This document shows positions 33,116 through 44,410 of a stretch of DNA of 64,000 nucleotides, in pieces. The notes under the pieces were generated by a model. The model worked only from the letters and a program-made list of their open reading frames with translations. It ran no database searches and was not told the DNA's origin. How positions within the stretch are numbered: position 1 is the stretch's first letter; each line of letters starts with the position of its first letter. The stretch is from Microbispora hainanensis (lineage in GTDB: Bacteria > Actinomycetota > Actinomycetes > Streptosporangiales > Streptosporangiaceae), in contig NZ_VIRM01000004.1 of NCBI RefSeq assembly GCF_006874475.1, positions 215,650 through 279,649 on the forward strand, read 5' to 3'. A program made the position numbers and the translations under genes.

Positions 33116-33766
33116 TCACTCCTTGGTGAAGCAGAGGATGAACGCGTCGCCCTGCCGGGCGGGGGTGTAGGCGGTGTCGGGGTAGGCGCGGTACCTGTGC
33201 CGTTCGACCAGGACGCGGTCGAAGAAACGCAGGTACCGGTCGAGCATCACGGCGGGGGTCGCGGTGCAGGTGGCCGCGTCGGGGACCGCGCCGTCAAGGG
33301 AGAACATGGGCACGAACGTGCCGCCGGACCGCAGCGCGCGAACCAGCTTCGGCATGAACTCGTCCAGCAGGTCGCGATCCTCGAAGAGCTCCTTGGGCAG
33401 CTCGGGGTCGAAGAAGATCCCGTCGAAGCTGCCGGGCTCCAGTTTGTCGACATAATCGAAGAAATCCGCCTGAATGATTGTCAGTGTGGGGGGCGGCGCC
33501 GGGTGTTCCTCCCGGAACAGCTCGATGACCTTGGGGTATTTCTCGACCACGGTGTGCCGATAGGTGTCGGCGCGCTCCGCGATGCGCAGCGCCGAGTAAC
33601 CCAGACCCAGCCCCACCTCCAGGAACTCCCCGCCCCGCTCGCAGAGCAGGTCGGCCGAACGCCACATGAGCGCTCGTTCCCAGCCCTGCATCGCTTGCAC
33701 CTCGTCGATGTACAGCGTCACGTCGCCGTTGCCGCCCCGGACCAGGGCGATGTCGGGAACCTGCAT
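33116..33766 (-). CDS. Guanidinoacetate-methyltransferase-like SAM enzyme
   Basis: This 216-residue class I methyltransferase resembles GAMT/RMT2 proteins: VQAMQGWERALMWRSADLL then EFLEVGLGLGYSALRI (SAM loop, about 48-62), HTVVEKYPKVIELFRE, and FDGIFFDPE (about 114-122), where GAMT uses an Asp to hold the guanidine. With an arginine-oxidase homologue in the same operon, methylation of a guanidino nitrogen is a reasonable inference; O-methylation is the alternative. The ATG at 33766 follows GGAGGAG. It is the last gene of the asnB-to-accC operon. Confidence 0.68.
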   Translation of the reverse strand: MQVPDIALVRGGNGDVTLYIDEVQAMQGWERALMWRSADLLCERGGEFLEVGLGLGYSALRIAERADTYRHTVVEKYPKVIELFREEHPAPPPTLTIIQADFFDYVDKLEPGSFDGIFFDPELPKELFEDRDLLDEFMPKLVRALRSGGTFVPMFSLDGAVPDAATCTATPAVMLDRYLRFFDRVLVERHRYRAYPDTAYTPARQGDAFILCFTKE

Positions 33767-33799
33767 CGTCGTCTCCTCCATGTGCTCGTGGTTCGCGGA

Positions 33800-35158
33800 T
33801 CAGCCGCGCCGGGGGGCGAGCATCCGGCCGACCAGCCCGGTCGTGTGCGTGCCCTTGCGGAAGCTCGGGTTGGCCAGGACCTCGCGCAGGAAGCCCACAT
33901 TCGTGGACAAACCGGGGCCGTCGGCCACCAGCTCGGTCAGCGCTCGGTCGAGCCGGTCGAGCGCCTGGTCCCGGTCGACGCCCCAGGCGATCACCTTCGC
34001 CAGGAGCGGGTCGTAGTCCGGGGGCACCCGCATCCCGGCGTACGCGTGGGTGTCGACCCGTACGAACGGTCCGCCCGGCGGGACGAACTCGGCGAGCAGC
34101 CCGGCGGTCGGGGCAAAGTCCCGGGACGGGTCCTCGGCGTTCACCCGGCACTCGACCGCCACCCCGCGGCGCACGACGTCATCCTGGCGGAGGGACAGGG
34201 GCCGCCCGGCGGCGACTGTGAGCTGCTCGCGCACCAGGTCGACGCCGGTGACCATCTCGGTCACCGGGTGCTCCACCTGGATGCGGCAGTTGGTCTCGAT
34301 GAAGTAGAACTCGCCGGTCCCGTGGTCCACCAGGAACTCGAACGTGCCCAGGCCCCGGTAGCCGATCGCGCGCGCGCCTTCGAGAGCCGCCTCGGCCATC
34401 CGGCGGGCCAGTTCGGGGCCGATCGCGGGCGACGGGGTCTCCTCCACCAGCTTCTGCCGGCGCCGCTGCGCCGAGCAATCCCGTTCCCCGAGGTGGATCG
34501 CGTTTCCGTGGCTGTCGCACAGCACCTGGACCTCGACGTGGTGCGCCACCGGCAGGTAGCGCTCGAGACAAAGGCGGTCGTCGCCGAAGAGCATCTGCGC
34601 TTCGGCCCTGGTCCGGCGGAAGGCCGCGGAGAACGCATCCCGATCGGATATCACGCTCATCCCGCGTCCGCCGCCCCCCGCCACCGCCTTGACGATGACG
34701 GGATAACCGATCTCGTCGGAGAGCGCGGCCGCGTCATCCTCCCGCACCGGCTCCAGGCTGCCCGGCAGCACGGGCAGCCCGGCCGCGCTCATCGCGGCCC
34801 GTGCCGCCGCCTTGTCCCCGAGCGTCTCCATGACGTCGGGCGGTGGTCCGATGAAGGTCAGCCCGTTCTCCGCGCAGATCCTGGCGAACTCGGGATCCTC
34901 CGACAGGAAGCCGTACCCGGGATGCACCGCGTCGGCACCGGTGCGCAGGGCCACCTCCATCAGAGCCGCCGCGTCGAGATAGCTGCGCCGAGGCGCGGAC
35001 GGCCCGATCTGCACCGACTGGCCGGCGATCCGTGACACCGCCGAGTCGCGGTCGGCGGTGGAGTGCACCGACACGGTGCGTATGCCCATCTCCGCGCAGG
35101 TGCGGGCGACCCTGAGAGCGATCTCACCGCGGTTGGCGATCAGTACCGTGGTGAACAT
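33800..35158 (-). CDS. accC: Acetyl-CoA carboxylase, biotin carboxylase subunit
   Basis: This 452-residue protein has LIANRGEIALRVARTCAEMG, GYGFLSEDPEFAR, the ATP loop KAVAGGGGRGMS, FIETNCRIQVEHPVTEM and the GLSTNVGFL end. Length equals E. coli AccC. Together with the adjacent accB and fused accDA it makes a complete acetyl-CoA carboxylase dedicated to malonyl-CoA supply for the polyketide synthases. Start and upstream stop overlap (TGATG). Confidence 0.93.
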   Translation of the reverse strand: MFTTVLIANRGEIALRVARTCAEMGIRTVSVHSTADRDSAVSRIAGQSVQIGPSAPRRSYLDAAALMEVALRTGADAVHPGYGFLSEDPEFARICAENGLTFIGPPPDVMETLGDKAAARAAMSAAGLPVLPGSLEPVREDDAAALSDEIGYPVIVKAVAGGGGRGMSVISDRDAFSAAFRRTRAEAQMLFGDDRLCLERYLPVAHHVEVQVLCDSHGNAIHLGERDCSAQRRRQKLVEETPSPAIGPELARRMAEAALEGARAIGYRGLGTFEFLVDHGTGEFYFIETNCRIQVEHPVTEMVTGVDLVREQLTVAAGRPLSLRQDDVVRRGVAVECRVNAEDPSRDFAPTAGLLAEFVPPGGPFVRVDTHAYAGMRVPPDYDPLLAKVIAWGVDRDQALDRLDRALTELVADGPGLSTNVGFLREVLANPSFRKGTHTTGLVGRMLAPRRG

Positions 35159-35699
35159 CAGCGTCCCCCTCCCACGAGAGGCTCCTCCTGGGGGGTGGAA
35201 GCGCCCGGGAAGAGCGCGGCGCATCCCGCGTCCCCGGACGGAGAGATCACCATGAGGGGCTGGTCGTACTCGACGGGGGCGCCGTCCTGCACCAGGATTT
35301 CGACCACCTGCCCGGCGGTCTCCGTCTCGATCGGATTCATCAGCTTCATCGACTCCACGATCGCGACCTGCTGGCCCGCCTCGACGATGTCGCCCACGGA
35401 GACGAACGGCGCCGCCCCCGGCTCTGCCGCGCGGTAGAAGGTCCCGACCAGCGGAGCTCGTATCTGGCCGGGCGGGGAGTCCGGTGCGGCCGGATACGCC
35501 GCTCCGCGGCCGGGCCGTTCGTCCGCGGCCGCGCCTGAGGGTGCGACAGGGCCGGCCGGGGCCACGGCCTCCCACGTCATCTCGGCGCTGACCGTGCCGT
35601 GCCGGATCTTGAGCGTGACCGGCGGGCGCGGCAGGAGCGAGACGAGTCTCGCGGCGGCCTGGCAGAGCCGGTCGAGTTCGTCATGGGGAGGGGGCGGGT

Positions 35700-35703
<4 letters not shown>
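35158..35703 (-). CDS. accB: Biotin carboxyl carrier protein
   Basis: This 181-residue protein has a Pro/Ala linker and a C-terminal biotinyl domain: [20 protein letters not shown] and the biotin acceptor lysine in [11 protein letters not shown] (about 119). It is the carrier of the carboxylase complex encoded around it. It starts on GTG overlapping the accDA stop (GTGA). The C-terminal extension after the domain (about 25 residues) is unusual but without motif. Confidence 0.9.
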
Positions 35704-37355
<1,652 letters not shown>

Positions 37356-37380
37356 TGGTTGCCTCTTCTCCGGTCGTGTC

Positions 37381-37686
37381 CTAGAAGGCGGAGATCACGT
37401 TGAAGGTCTCGTAGGGATGCTGCCTGCCGGTGTCGAGGTAGGGCCGGAGCGGACTGGTGTGGCGGTGGCTGCTGCTGTGCACCCACCTGTCCAAGTGCCA
37501 CTGGCTCTCCCAGTGACTCGTGACCATGAGCGTGGTCTCGTTCACCTGGGAACGCAGCAGTTCGTTGCCGAGCATCCCAGGGGTGCCGACGAGTTGCTCG
37601 CTGACCTGCCGGTAGGTGTCGGCAAGCGGCTGCACGTCCTCCTTCGGCACCCGGTACCAGAGGATCACTCGTACCTGCTCGTTCAT
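37381..37686 (-). CDS. ABM-fold monooxygenase-like protein 1
   Basis: This 101-residue small ferredoxin-like (antibiotic biosynthesis monooxygenase) protein contains [60 protein letters not shown] and a conserved Trp pair. Cofactor-free members oxidise anthrones or hydroxylate angular carbons in type II pathways. It overlaps the next upstream ABM gene by 4 bases, so the pair may act as a heterodimer. Confidence 0.8.
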   Translation of the reverse strand: MNEQVRVILWYRVPKEDVQPLADTYRQVSEQLVGTPGMLGNELLRSQVNETTLMVTSHWESQWHLDRWVHSSSHRHTSPLRPYLDTGRQHPYETFNVISAF

Positions 37687-38009
37687 CGTTCCTCCACCAG
37701 TTCGTAGACGACGTGCATCGTTCGCATCGAGCCTCCGTTCCTGTACGGCTGCAGCAGCGCACGATTACGCACGTGCTCCAGGCTCAGTTCGAACTCCCGG
37801 AAACTGGGCTCGTCCGTCCAGTCGGTGACCACGTAGTAGGTGGTCCCCTCGCTCTCGTCGCCGGGAGAGCGCGACAGCCACTGTCCTCGGTTCGCCGGAT
37901 GCCGGGCGACGCCCCTGGCCACTTCCAGCCAGGCCCGCTCGAAATCGGCCTCGGTTCCCGGCCGCACGCGCATGTCCAGCATCACGCGGAACGCCGCGGT
38001 CTCGGTCAT
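37683..38009 (-). CDS. ABM-fold monooxygenase-like protein 2
   Basis: This 108-residue ABM-domain protein has FRVMLDMRVRPGTEADFERAWLEVARGVARHPANRGQWL and YYVVTDWTDEPSFREFELSLEHV. It is paralogous in fold to the adjacent gene but clearly diverged from it. Paired ABM proteins are common in pentangular polyphenol clusters, where they introduce quinone oxygens. It starts on the ATG overlapping the DUF1772 stop. Confidence 0.8.
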   Translation of the reverse strand: MTETAAFRVMLDMRVRPGTEADFERAWLEVARGVARHPANRGQWLSRSPGDESEGTTYYVVTDWTDEPSFREFELSLEHVRNRALLQPYRNGGSMRTMHVVYELVEER

Positions 38010-38470
38010 ACGGTCCACACCGCCATCGCCTCGACGTTGCCGAGGAAGACGAGGATCGCGATGACCGTGCGTACGAGATTCCACCTGCCGAAGGCCGGGC
38101 GTGGATCGCGCTGCTTCCAGTCGGCCGGCAAGGTGCTGGGATCGAGGTCCATGACCGTACGCTTCAGCCTGGCGTTCCTGGTCGCGGAGACCACCATGAT
38201 CGCCACCAGCGCGACGATGAGGAACGTGAGCAGGAACTTCGAGTCGCGGGTAGGGGAGAGGAAGAGCAGCGCCACGTCGCAGGCGAGGGTGCCGGCGACC
38301 ATGAGCGGAGCGAGTGGGTCGAAGCGCGGCGACCAGTACTGGTGCAGCCGCACGTACTCGCCGGCGGGAAGCCGCCGCATCCATGGCACACCGCCGATCG
38401 CCGACCACAGGAGCATGCCGGCGACCAGCCCGCTCAGCACGATGGAGATCTGGGAGAGCAGCACGCCCAC
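38006..38470 (-). CDS. DUF1772 (anthrone-oxygenase-like) membrane protein
   Basis: This 154-residue protein has four predicted membrane helices (ISIVLSGLVAGMLLW; MVAGTLACDVALLFL; FLIVALVAIMVVSA; TVIAILVFLGNVEAM) and the family motif RLHQYWSPRFDPLAP in the first loop. DUF1772 includes fungal anthrone oxygenases. Lying between the cyclase and ABM genes, it is a likely helper in quinone formation. The biochemical role in bacteria is not established. Confidence 0.75.
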   Translation of the reverse strand: MGVLLSQISIVLSGLVAGMLLWSAIGGVPWMRRLPAGEYVRLHQYWSPRFDPLAPLMVAGTLACDVALLFLSPTRDSKFLLTFLIVALVAIMVVSATRNARLKRTVMDLDPSTLPADWKQRDPRPAFGRWNLVRTVIAILVFLGNVEAMAVWTV

Positions 38471-38473
38471 GGC

Positions 38474-39255
<782 letters not shown>

Positions 39256-39268
39256 GTGACGTCCTTTC

Positions 39269-40420
39269 TCAGACGGTTGTTCGATGGGGGATCATCGGTG
39301 AGAGCCGCCGTCCCGCCGCGGCCAGCTCTCCCGGGGGGTTGAAGCTGTAGCTCAGCCGGACGGCCGGTCCCGGCGTCCGGCCGAACCGGGAACCGTCGGC
39401 CACGCGTACTCCGGTTCGTTCCGCCGCTTCGGGACACAGACCGGGCACCCACAGGAAGAAACCGCCGGATGGTACGTCGACCCCGCCGCCGAGCCCGGAG
39501 ACCAGCGCGTCGCGTCGCACCCGCAGCTCCCTCCGCAGCCGGACCAGCCTGTGGTCGTAGCGCCCGCTCGTGACGAGCGCGGTCACGGCGAGCGAGGCAA
39601 GATGGTTGAGCCCGCCTCCGCTGGTCAGCAAACCGCCGGCGGCGAGCCTGCCAGTGAGCGCCGGGTCGGCCAGCATCCAGCCGAGCCGAAGCCCCGGCCC
39701 AAGGGTCTTGCTGAAGGTGCACAGCCGGATCACGCCGTCGTACTCCGCCAGTTCCGCGAGTGAAGGCGGCATGGCCACCGGGTCCAGGCGCAACTCCGTG
39801 TAGGCGTCGTCCTCGACGATCGGTATGTCGTTCTCTCTGGCCACCGCCACCAGCTCCCGGCGGCGGCGCTCACCGACGAGCAGCCCCGTGGGGTTGTGGA
39901 AGGTCGGCATGAGATAGGCGAAGGCGATGCGCCGCCCCGCCCTCCGGTGCGCCCGCGCTGCCTCGGCCATCGCCTGTGGGTCGGGGCCCTCGACGTCGGA
40001 CGCGATGGGGCGGAGCAGCAGTCCGCGATCGGCGAGGATCCGCAGGCCGAGGTCGTAGCTCAGCGGCTCGCAGAGAACCACGTCGCCCGGTTCGGCCAGC
40101 GTCGTCGTCAGCAGGTGCAGGGCTTGTGACGTCCCGGCGGTGACGAGCACGTGTTCGGGCCCGCATGACGGTCCGCCCGTCGCGGCCCGCGCGGCGAGAG
40201 CCCGCCGCAGCGGCAGCACCCCCTGGTTCTCCCCGTAGCTGAGGGCGGCGGCGCCGTACTCCGCCAAAGCTTCTTCGTAGGCGGACGCGATCAGGCCGGT
40301 CGGCAGCAGGTCCGGATCGAGGTAACCCGGCCCGAGGTCGGCGACCCCGTCCTCGGCGACCGCCTGCACGATGCCCGCGATCCACCGGCGCCGGTGAGGA
40401 CGAGGTCCGCCCGGAACCAT
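39269..40420 (-). CDS. Class I aminotransferase, candidate for the MppQ step
   Basis: This 383-residue fold-type I PLP enzyme resembles the aminotransferase half of MocR proteins but has no helix-turn-helix. Marks: LSYGENQGVLPLRRALA, VTAGTSQALHLL, MPTFHNPTG, EDDAYTELRL and the Schiff-base Lys239 in CTFSKTLGPGLRLGW. It lies 3 bases from the MppP homologue. In enduracidin and mannopeptimycin clusters the arginine oxidase is paired with such an aminotransferase, which converts 2-ketoenduracididine to the amino acid. The assignment to that step is inference from context. Confidence 0.72.
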   Translation of the reverse strand: MVPGGPRPHRRRWIAGIVQAVAEDGVADLGPGYLDPDLLPTGLIASAYEEALAEYGAAALSYGENQGVLPLRRALAARAATGGPSCGPEHVLVTAGTSQALHLLTTTLAEPGDVVLCEPLSYDLGLRILADRGLLLRPIASDVEGPDPQAMAEAARAHRRAGRRIAFAYLMPTFHNPTGLLVGERRRRELVAVARENDIPIVEDDAYTELRLDPVAMPPSLAELAEYDGVIRLCTFSKTLGPGLRLGWMLADPALTGRLAAGGLLTSGGGLNHLASLAVTALVTSGRYDHRLVRLRRELRVRRDALVSGLGGGVDVPSGGFFLWVPGLCPEAAERTGVRVADGSRFGRTPGPAVRLSYSFNPPGELAAAGRRLSPMIPHRTTV

Positions 40421-40423
40421 CGC

Positions 40424-41545
40424 TCAGTGCTCCGTCAGGACGGACCGCAGCTCGCGGACGGCCGCGCCCAGCGCGGTGTACGGCCGGGCCAGCGCGATGC
40501 GCAGCGAGTGCTCTCCCCGGGAGGGATCGGCCCAGTAGAACTGGGTGCACGGCAGCGCGTGCACCTGACGCTCGTACAGCTCCGGCCAGATGTCCGCGCA
40601 GCGCCGGTCGCCCAGGTCCACCCGCTCCACGCTGACCCGGCTGCTCGGGTCGAGGAAGGTGACGCCCGGCAGGTCCGCGAGCGCTTCGCGCACGAGCCGC
40701 CGGCCCCCGGCGATGAACGCGTGCAGGTCGGCCAGACCGCCTCCGGCCGCTTCCTCCGCGAAGCGCTCGACGAGCGCGAGTATGAACGGCGAGACGCCGA
40801 GCAGGATGTCGGAGTAGATCCTCGGGATCGGCAGTCCCACGTTCTCGCTGTAGAGCAGCAGCCCGACCTTCAGGTCCAGCGTCGGCCACAGCTTCCCGGT
40901 GTCCTCGATCACGACCCAGCGGCAGCCGCTGCTCTCCAGGATGGCGTAGTGGTCGTAGTGCGCGCGGGTGTCGAAGCCACGGAATGAGGTGTCGAGCGCG
41001 AGCACCACGTCCCTGCTGCGGCACTCGTCCGCCAGAGCGGCCAGTCGCTCCGCGGACAGCACGCGGCCGGTGGGATTGTTCGGGGTGGTGACGAAGACGC
41101 AGCCCACGCCCTTCGGGATGGGCTCCCCGCTGTGCAGCGCATCCTCCTCCACCGGCACCAGCCTCAGGCCGACGCCGCGCAGGATGTCGGGAATGTTGTC
41201 GAAGGTCGGGTGTATCAGCGCCACCGCGTCGGTCTCCGTCACGAGCGACCTGGCGAGGATCTCCATCGCCACCGAGGACGCGTAGCAGCTCAGCACGCGG
41301 CCGCTCGGATAGCAGTGCTGTCCGAACAGGTGGAGGAAGGCTCCGTGCGCGGCCCGTTCCAGGTCCTCCACCGGCTGCGCCGCGGCTTTCTCGAAGAGCG
41401 TGGGCAACTCCTCGACGATCCGCTGCTGGGCTTCGCTGAGTTCCTGGCGGGCGTGACCGTCGGCCACGTTCAACTCGCTGTTGAGCGCCAGGTACTCCAG
41501 CTCGGTCAGGTTGGCCGAGCTGAGCTGAAGTGCTGGTTCGATCAT
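40424..41545 (-). CDS. PLP-dependent L-arginine oxidase/hydroxylase (MppP/EndP-like)
   Basis: This 373-residue protein closely follows what I recall of MppP: LTELEYLALNSELNVADGHAR at residues 13-33 is the N-terminal lid of these O2-using PLP enzymes. It continues with VLSCYASSVAMEI, VFVTTPNNPTGRVL, ALDTSFRGFD and the Schiff-base Lys218 in IEDTGKLWPTLDLK. MppP oxidises L-arginine to 4-hydroxy-2-ketoarginine; relatives RohP (azomycin) and Ind4 (indolmycin) act on arginine too. No such gene is expected in an ordinary aromatic polyketide cluster. Coupled aminotransferase and upstream amide ligase suggest its product is built into the molecule. Confidence 0.82.
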   Translation of the reverse strand: MIEPALQLSSANLTELEYLALNSELNVADGHARQELSEAQQRIVEELPTLFEKAAAQPVEDLERAAHGAFLHLFGQHCYPSGRVLSCYASSVAMEILARSLVTETDAVALIHPTFDNIPDILRGVGLRLVPVEEDALHSGEPIPKGVGCVFVTTPNNPTGRVLSAERLAALADECRSRDVVLALDTSFRGFDTRAHYDHYAILESSGCRWVVIEDTGKLWPTLDLKVGLLLYSENVGLPIPRIYSDILLGVSPFILALVERFAEEAAGGGLADLHAFIAGGRRLVREALADLPGVTFLDPSSRVSVERVDLGDRRCADIWPELYERQVHALPCTQFYWADPSRGEHSLRIALARPYTALGAAVRELRSVLTEH

Positions 41546-41569
41546 GTCTGTACCCCGTCCTGGAGCCGT

Positions 41570-43408
41570 TCAGAGAGCGATGCGGATGCGGTACTGGTCG
41601 AGCCACTGGTTGATCTGCAGGACCATCTCCATGTCGGTGAGGTCCCGCCATGCCCGCCGCGGCTCGCCCGGCCCGGCCAGCAGCGCGTTCACTGCGGCCA
41701 GGTCGAGCAGCGGGAGCACCGGAGACGCCGGGTCCGCGAGAACGCGCCGCAGCTCCGCCTTGAGCATCGGGGCGTAGGCGGGGTCGCGGCCGGTAGGGAA
41801 CTGGCTGGGCGCCCGGTGCAGGACCGAGGCCGGCAGCAGATCGGCGGCGGCCGCGCGGAGCAGGCCCTTCGGACCGCCGGAGGTCTTCATCTCCATGGGA
41901 ACGTTGAACAGGTACTGCACGAGTTCGTGGTCGCAGTACGGCCAGCGCACCTCGACGCCGCCGGCGAGGCTCGCGCCGTCGTCCAGCGCACAGCCGAACT
42001 CCTGCCACCCCTGCAGGTGGAGGAAGTAGATCTCGCGCATCCGGCGATCCCGCGGGTCCTCCCCCTCCAGATGGGGCACCCGCGCCAGGTCGGCCCGGTA
42101 GGCGTCGGCGCAGTAACCCGGGATGTCGAGCCGGGTGAGCAGATCCGGGCTGAAAAGGCCGGTGCCCAGGCCCTGCGGCGGCAGGTGGTGCGCGGTCGCC
42201 GCGATCCAGGGATAGGTCGGCGCCGCGATCACGGCCGGGTCGTCCATGCCCATGAAGGAGGCGAAGACCGTGTCCGCCTGTTCCCCCGCGAGAACCACCC
42301 CGATCCGTTCCCCGATCCGCCGGCACAGCGCGCGCAACGACGCGGGGAACTGCGGGGCCGCCACCGGCATGTCCTGCTGCGCCCGCACGGCCGTACGCCG
42401 GAGCACCGGATCCACCATGTCGCCGCTGTCGAGCTCGATCAGCTCGTGCTCGGAGCCGATGTGCTCGGCCACCGCTCGCGCGTACGGCGCGTCCTCGCTG
42501 CTGCGCATCGGCCCCGGGCCGGATGCCTGCCCGCCCTTATAGCTGACGGTGAAGGTGCGCAACCGATCCCCGCCGTTCCGGCGCAGCACCAGGGCTGCCA
42601 GGGCCGCCACCGTGCTGGAGTCGACACCGCCCGAGAGCAGGACGCCGACGGGGACGTCCGCCGCGAGCCGGCGGGCGACCGAGGCCTCCAGCAGCTCGCG
42701 TACACGCCGTACGGTCGTCTCGCCGTCGTCGGTATGCGGCGCCGCGACCAGACGCCAGTAGAGCCGTTCGTCCGTGCCCTTCTCGTCGATGACGACGATC
42801 TCGCCGGGCCGCACCCGTCGCATGCCGCTGATGGGGGTGCGGCCCGGCGTGCTCGTGAAGGCGAGCAGCTCACGCAGTCCGCCGGCGTCGGCCACGGGGT
42901 CCACGAGCGGATGGGCGAGCACCGCCTTGGGCTCCGATCCGAAGACCACGCCGGTGTCGGTGGGGTGGTAGTACAGCGGTTTGACGCCGAACCGGTCCCG
43001 CGCGAGCAGGAGTCGCTCGGCCCCGCTGTCCCACAGGGCGAACGCGAACATGCCGTTCAGACGGGCGGCACTCTCCTCACCCCATTCGAGATAGGCGCGG
43101 AGGATCACCTCGGTGTCGCTGCGGGTCCGGAAGCGGTGGCCCCGCAGGCCCAGCTCATGGCGCAGCTCGCGGTGGTTGTAGATCTGGCCGTCGAAGGCCA
43201 GCACCGTGGTCTCCTCCGACATCGGCTGCCGCCCGCCATCGAGGTCGACGGCGGCCCTGCGGCGGTGGCCGATGACCGCGTGGGGAGAGGTGAAGATTTC
43301 CTCACCGTCCCCGCCACGCCAGGCGAGCGTGCCGAGCTGGGCGAGCACGATGTTGCGGTCCGGTACGAGATTGCGGTGGAAGTCCACCCATCCAGCGATG
43401 CCACCCAT
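41570..43408 (-). CDS. Asparagine-synthetase-like amide ligase lacking the glutaminase Cys
   Basis: This 612-residue protein has the AsnB layout. The N-terminal amidotransferase fold (1-205; RDRFGVKPLYYH) is followed by an ATP-PPase domain with the pyrophosphate loop VLLSGGVDSSTVAAL (about 255). The mature start is M-G-G-I-A-G-W, where AsnB has M-C-G; the ATG at 43408 is fixed by GGAGGAG 7 bases upstream. Loss of the Cys removes glutamine hydrolysis, as in beta-lactam synthetase. PdmN of the pradimicin pathway is an AsnB relative that joins an amino acid to the polyketide acid. I infer the same kind of reaction here. Confidence 0.82.
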   Translation of the reverse strand: MGGIAGWVDFHRNLVPDRNIVLAQLGTLAWRGGDGEEIFTSPHAVIGHRRRAAVDLDGGRQPMSEETTVLAFDGQIYNHRELRHELGLRGHRFRTRSDTEVILRAYLEWGEESAARLNGMFAFALWDSGAERLLLARDRFGVKPLYYHPTDTGVVFGSEPKAVLAHPLVDPVADAGGLRELLAFTSTPGRTPISGMRRVRPGEIVVIDEKGTDERLYWRLVAAPHTDDGETTVRRVRELLEASVARRLAADVPVGVLLSGGVDSSTVAALAALVLRRNGGDRLRTFTVSYKGGQASGPGPMRSSEDAPYARAVAEHIGSEHELIELDSGDMVDPVLRRTAVRAQQDMPVAAPQFPASLRALCRRIGERIGVVLAGEQADTVFASFMGMDDPAVIAAPTYPWIAATAHHLPPQGLGTGLFSPDLLTRLDIPGYCADAYRADLARVPHLEGEDPRDRRMREIYFLHLQGWQEFGCALDDGASLAGGVEVRWPYCDHELVQYLFNVPMEMKTSGGPKGLLRAAAADLLPASVLHRAPSQFPTGRDPAYAPMLKAELRRVLADPASPVLPLLDLAAVNALLAGPGEPRRAWRDLTDMEMVLQINQWLDQYRIRIAL

Positions 43409-43491
43409 CCGCGAGCTCCTCCGCATGGTCGTTGAGGTGAGTGCCGCAGCGGCACCTGCCGAGGATGCTGGCAGGGCGGGATCGGCGCGCG

Positions 43492-43509
43492 TTCAAGCCG
43501 TGATCGAGC
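43492..43509 (-). promoter_or_regulatory. Possible SARP box in the asnB/ABC divergent promoter
   Basis: On the minus strand GCTCGAT and GCTTGAA are spaced at 11 bp, about 85 bases upstream of the ligase start. The pair resembles those at 32149 and 57499. The 240-bp divergent region otherwise shows a short inverted repeat (CAACCAA near 43511, TTGGTTGG near 43636). Confidence 0.4.
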
Positions 43510-43648
43510 ACCAACCAAGGGCGGAACGGGCGAGAACGTCCTTCACGAGATGGGCGGGCTCCCGCCCGGGCGGGGTAGCGTCCGCACTACCTCCGGGACT
43601 CCTGTGATCACCCGTGACGGCGGGCGTCCGCTCTGGTTGGTTGGGACC

Positions 43649-44410
43649 ATGGATCGGACGTCTTCCTCCGAGGCGGTGCGGCTGAGCGAGGTGCGCCGCG
43701 TGTACGGCTCGGGAGCGCATGTCGTGACGGCACTGCGCGGGGTGAGCGCGGTGTTCCCCACCGGCTCCTTCACGGCGATCATGGGGCCCTCCGGCTCGGG
43801 CAAGTCCACTCTCCTGCAGTGCGCGTCCGGCCTGGACCGGCCCGACGGCGGGCAGGTCGTGATAGGCGGGGTGGACCTGGGCGGGCTGAGTGAACGACGG
43901 CTGACGGAGCTGCGCCGTGATCGCGTCGGGTTCGTCTTCCAGTCCTTCAACCTGGTCGAGAGCCTGAACGCGGCGCAGAACATCTCGCTGCCGGTGCTTC
44001 TGTCCGGCCACAGGCCGGCGCCCGGGCATGTCGAGGAGCTCCTGCGGACGGTGGGACTCGCCGACCGGGCACGGCACCGTCCGGCGGAGCTGTCCGGCGG
44101 GCAGCAGCAGCGCGTGGCCATCGCCAGGGCCCTCGTCACCCGGCCCGAGGTGCTCTTCGCAGATGAACCCACGGGCGCGCTGGACAGCCGCACCGGCAGG
44201 GAGGTGCTGCGTCTGCTCAGGCAGCTGGTCGACGAGCGGGGCGACACCGTCGTGATGGTGACCCACGACCCGCTTGCCGCTTCTCACGCCGACCGGGTGC
44301 TGTTCCTGTCCGACGGGGCGCTCGTGGGGGAGCTGTGGTCGCCGTCCCCGGCGACCGTCGCCGCCCGCCTTGCGGCGCTGGAGGACACGGCTTACGAGGA
44401 CGTGCCGTGA
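43649..44410 (+). CDS. ABC transporter ATP-binding protein (MacB/LolD type)
   Basis: This 253-residue ATPase has Walker A GPSGSGKST, Q-loop FVFQSFNLVESLN, signature ELSGGQQQR, Walker B LFADEPTGALD and switch His VTHD. It is the type that powers FtsX-like permeases, here the next gene, whose GTG overlaps the stop (GTGA). The ATG at 43649 is chosen because the preceding frame has no domain character. It probably works in export of, or immunity to, the product. Confidence 0.9.
   Translation: MDRTSSSEAVRLSEVRRVYGSGAHVVTALRGVSAVFPTGSFTAIMGPSGSGKSTLLQCASGLDRPDGGQVVIGGVDLGGLSERRLTELRRDRVGFVFQSFNLVESLNAAQNISLPVLLSGHRPAPGHVEELLRTVGLADRARHRPAELSGGQQQRVAIARALVTRPEVLFADEPTGALDSRTGREVLRLLRQLVDERGDTVVMVTHDPLAASHADRVLFLSDGALVGELWSPSPATVAARLAALEDTAYEDVP

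Noticed and set aside
41132..43435. Long plus-strand frame across the amide ligase and arginine oxidase
   Set aside because: The composition is Arg/His/Gly/Val-rich with no motifs; both minus-strand genes have clear catalytic signatures.
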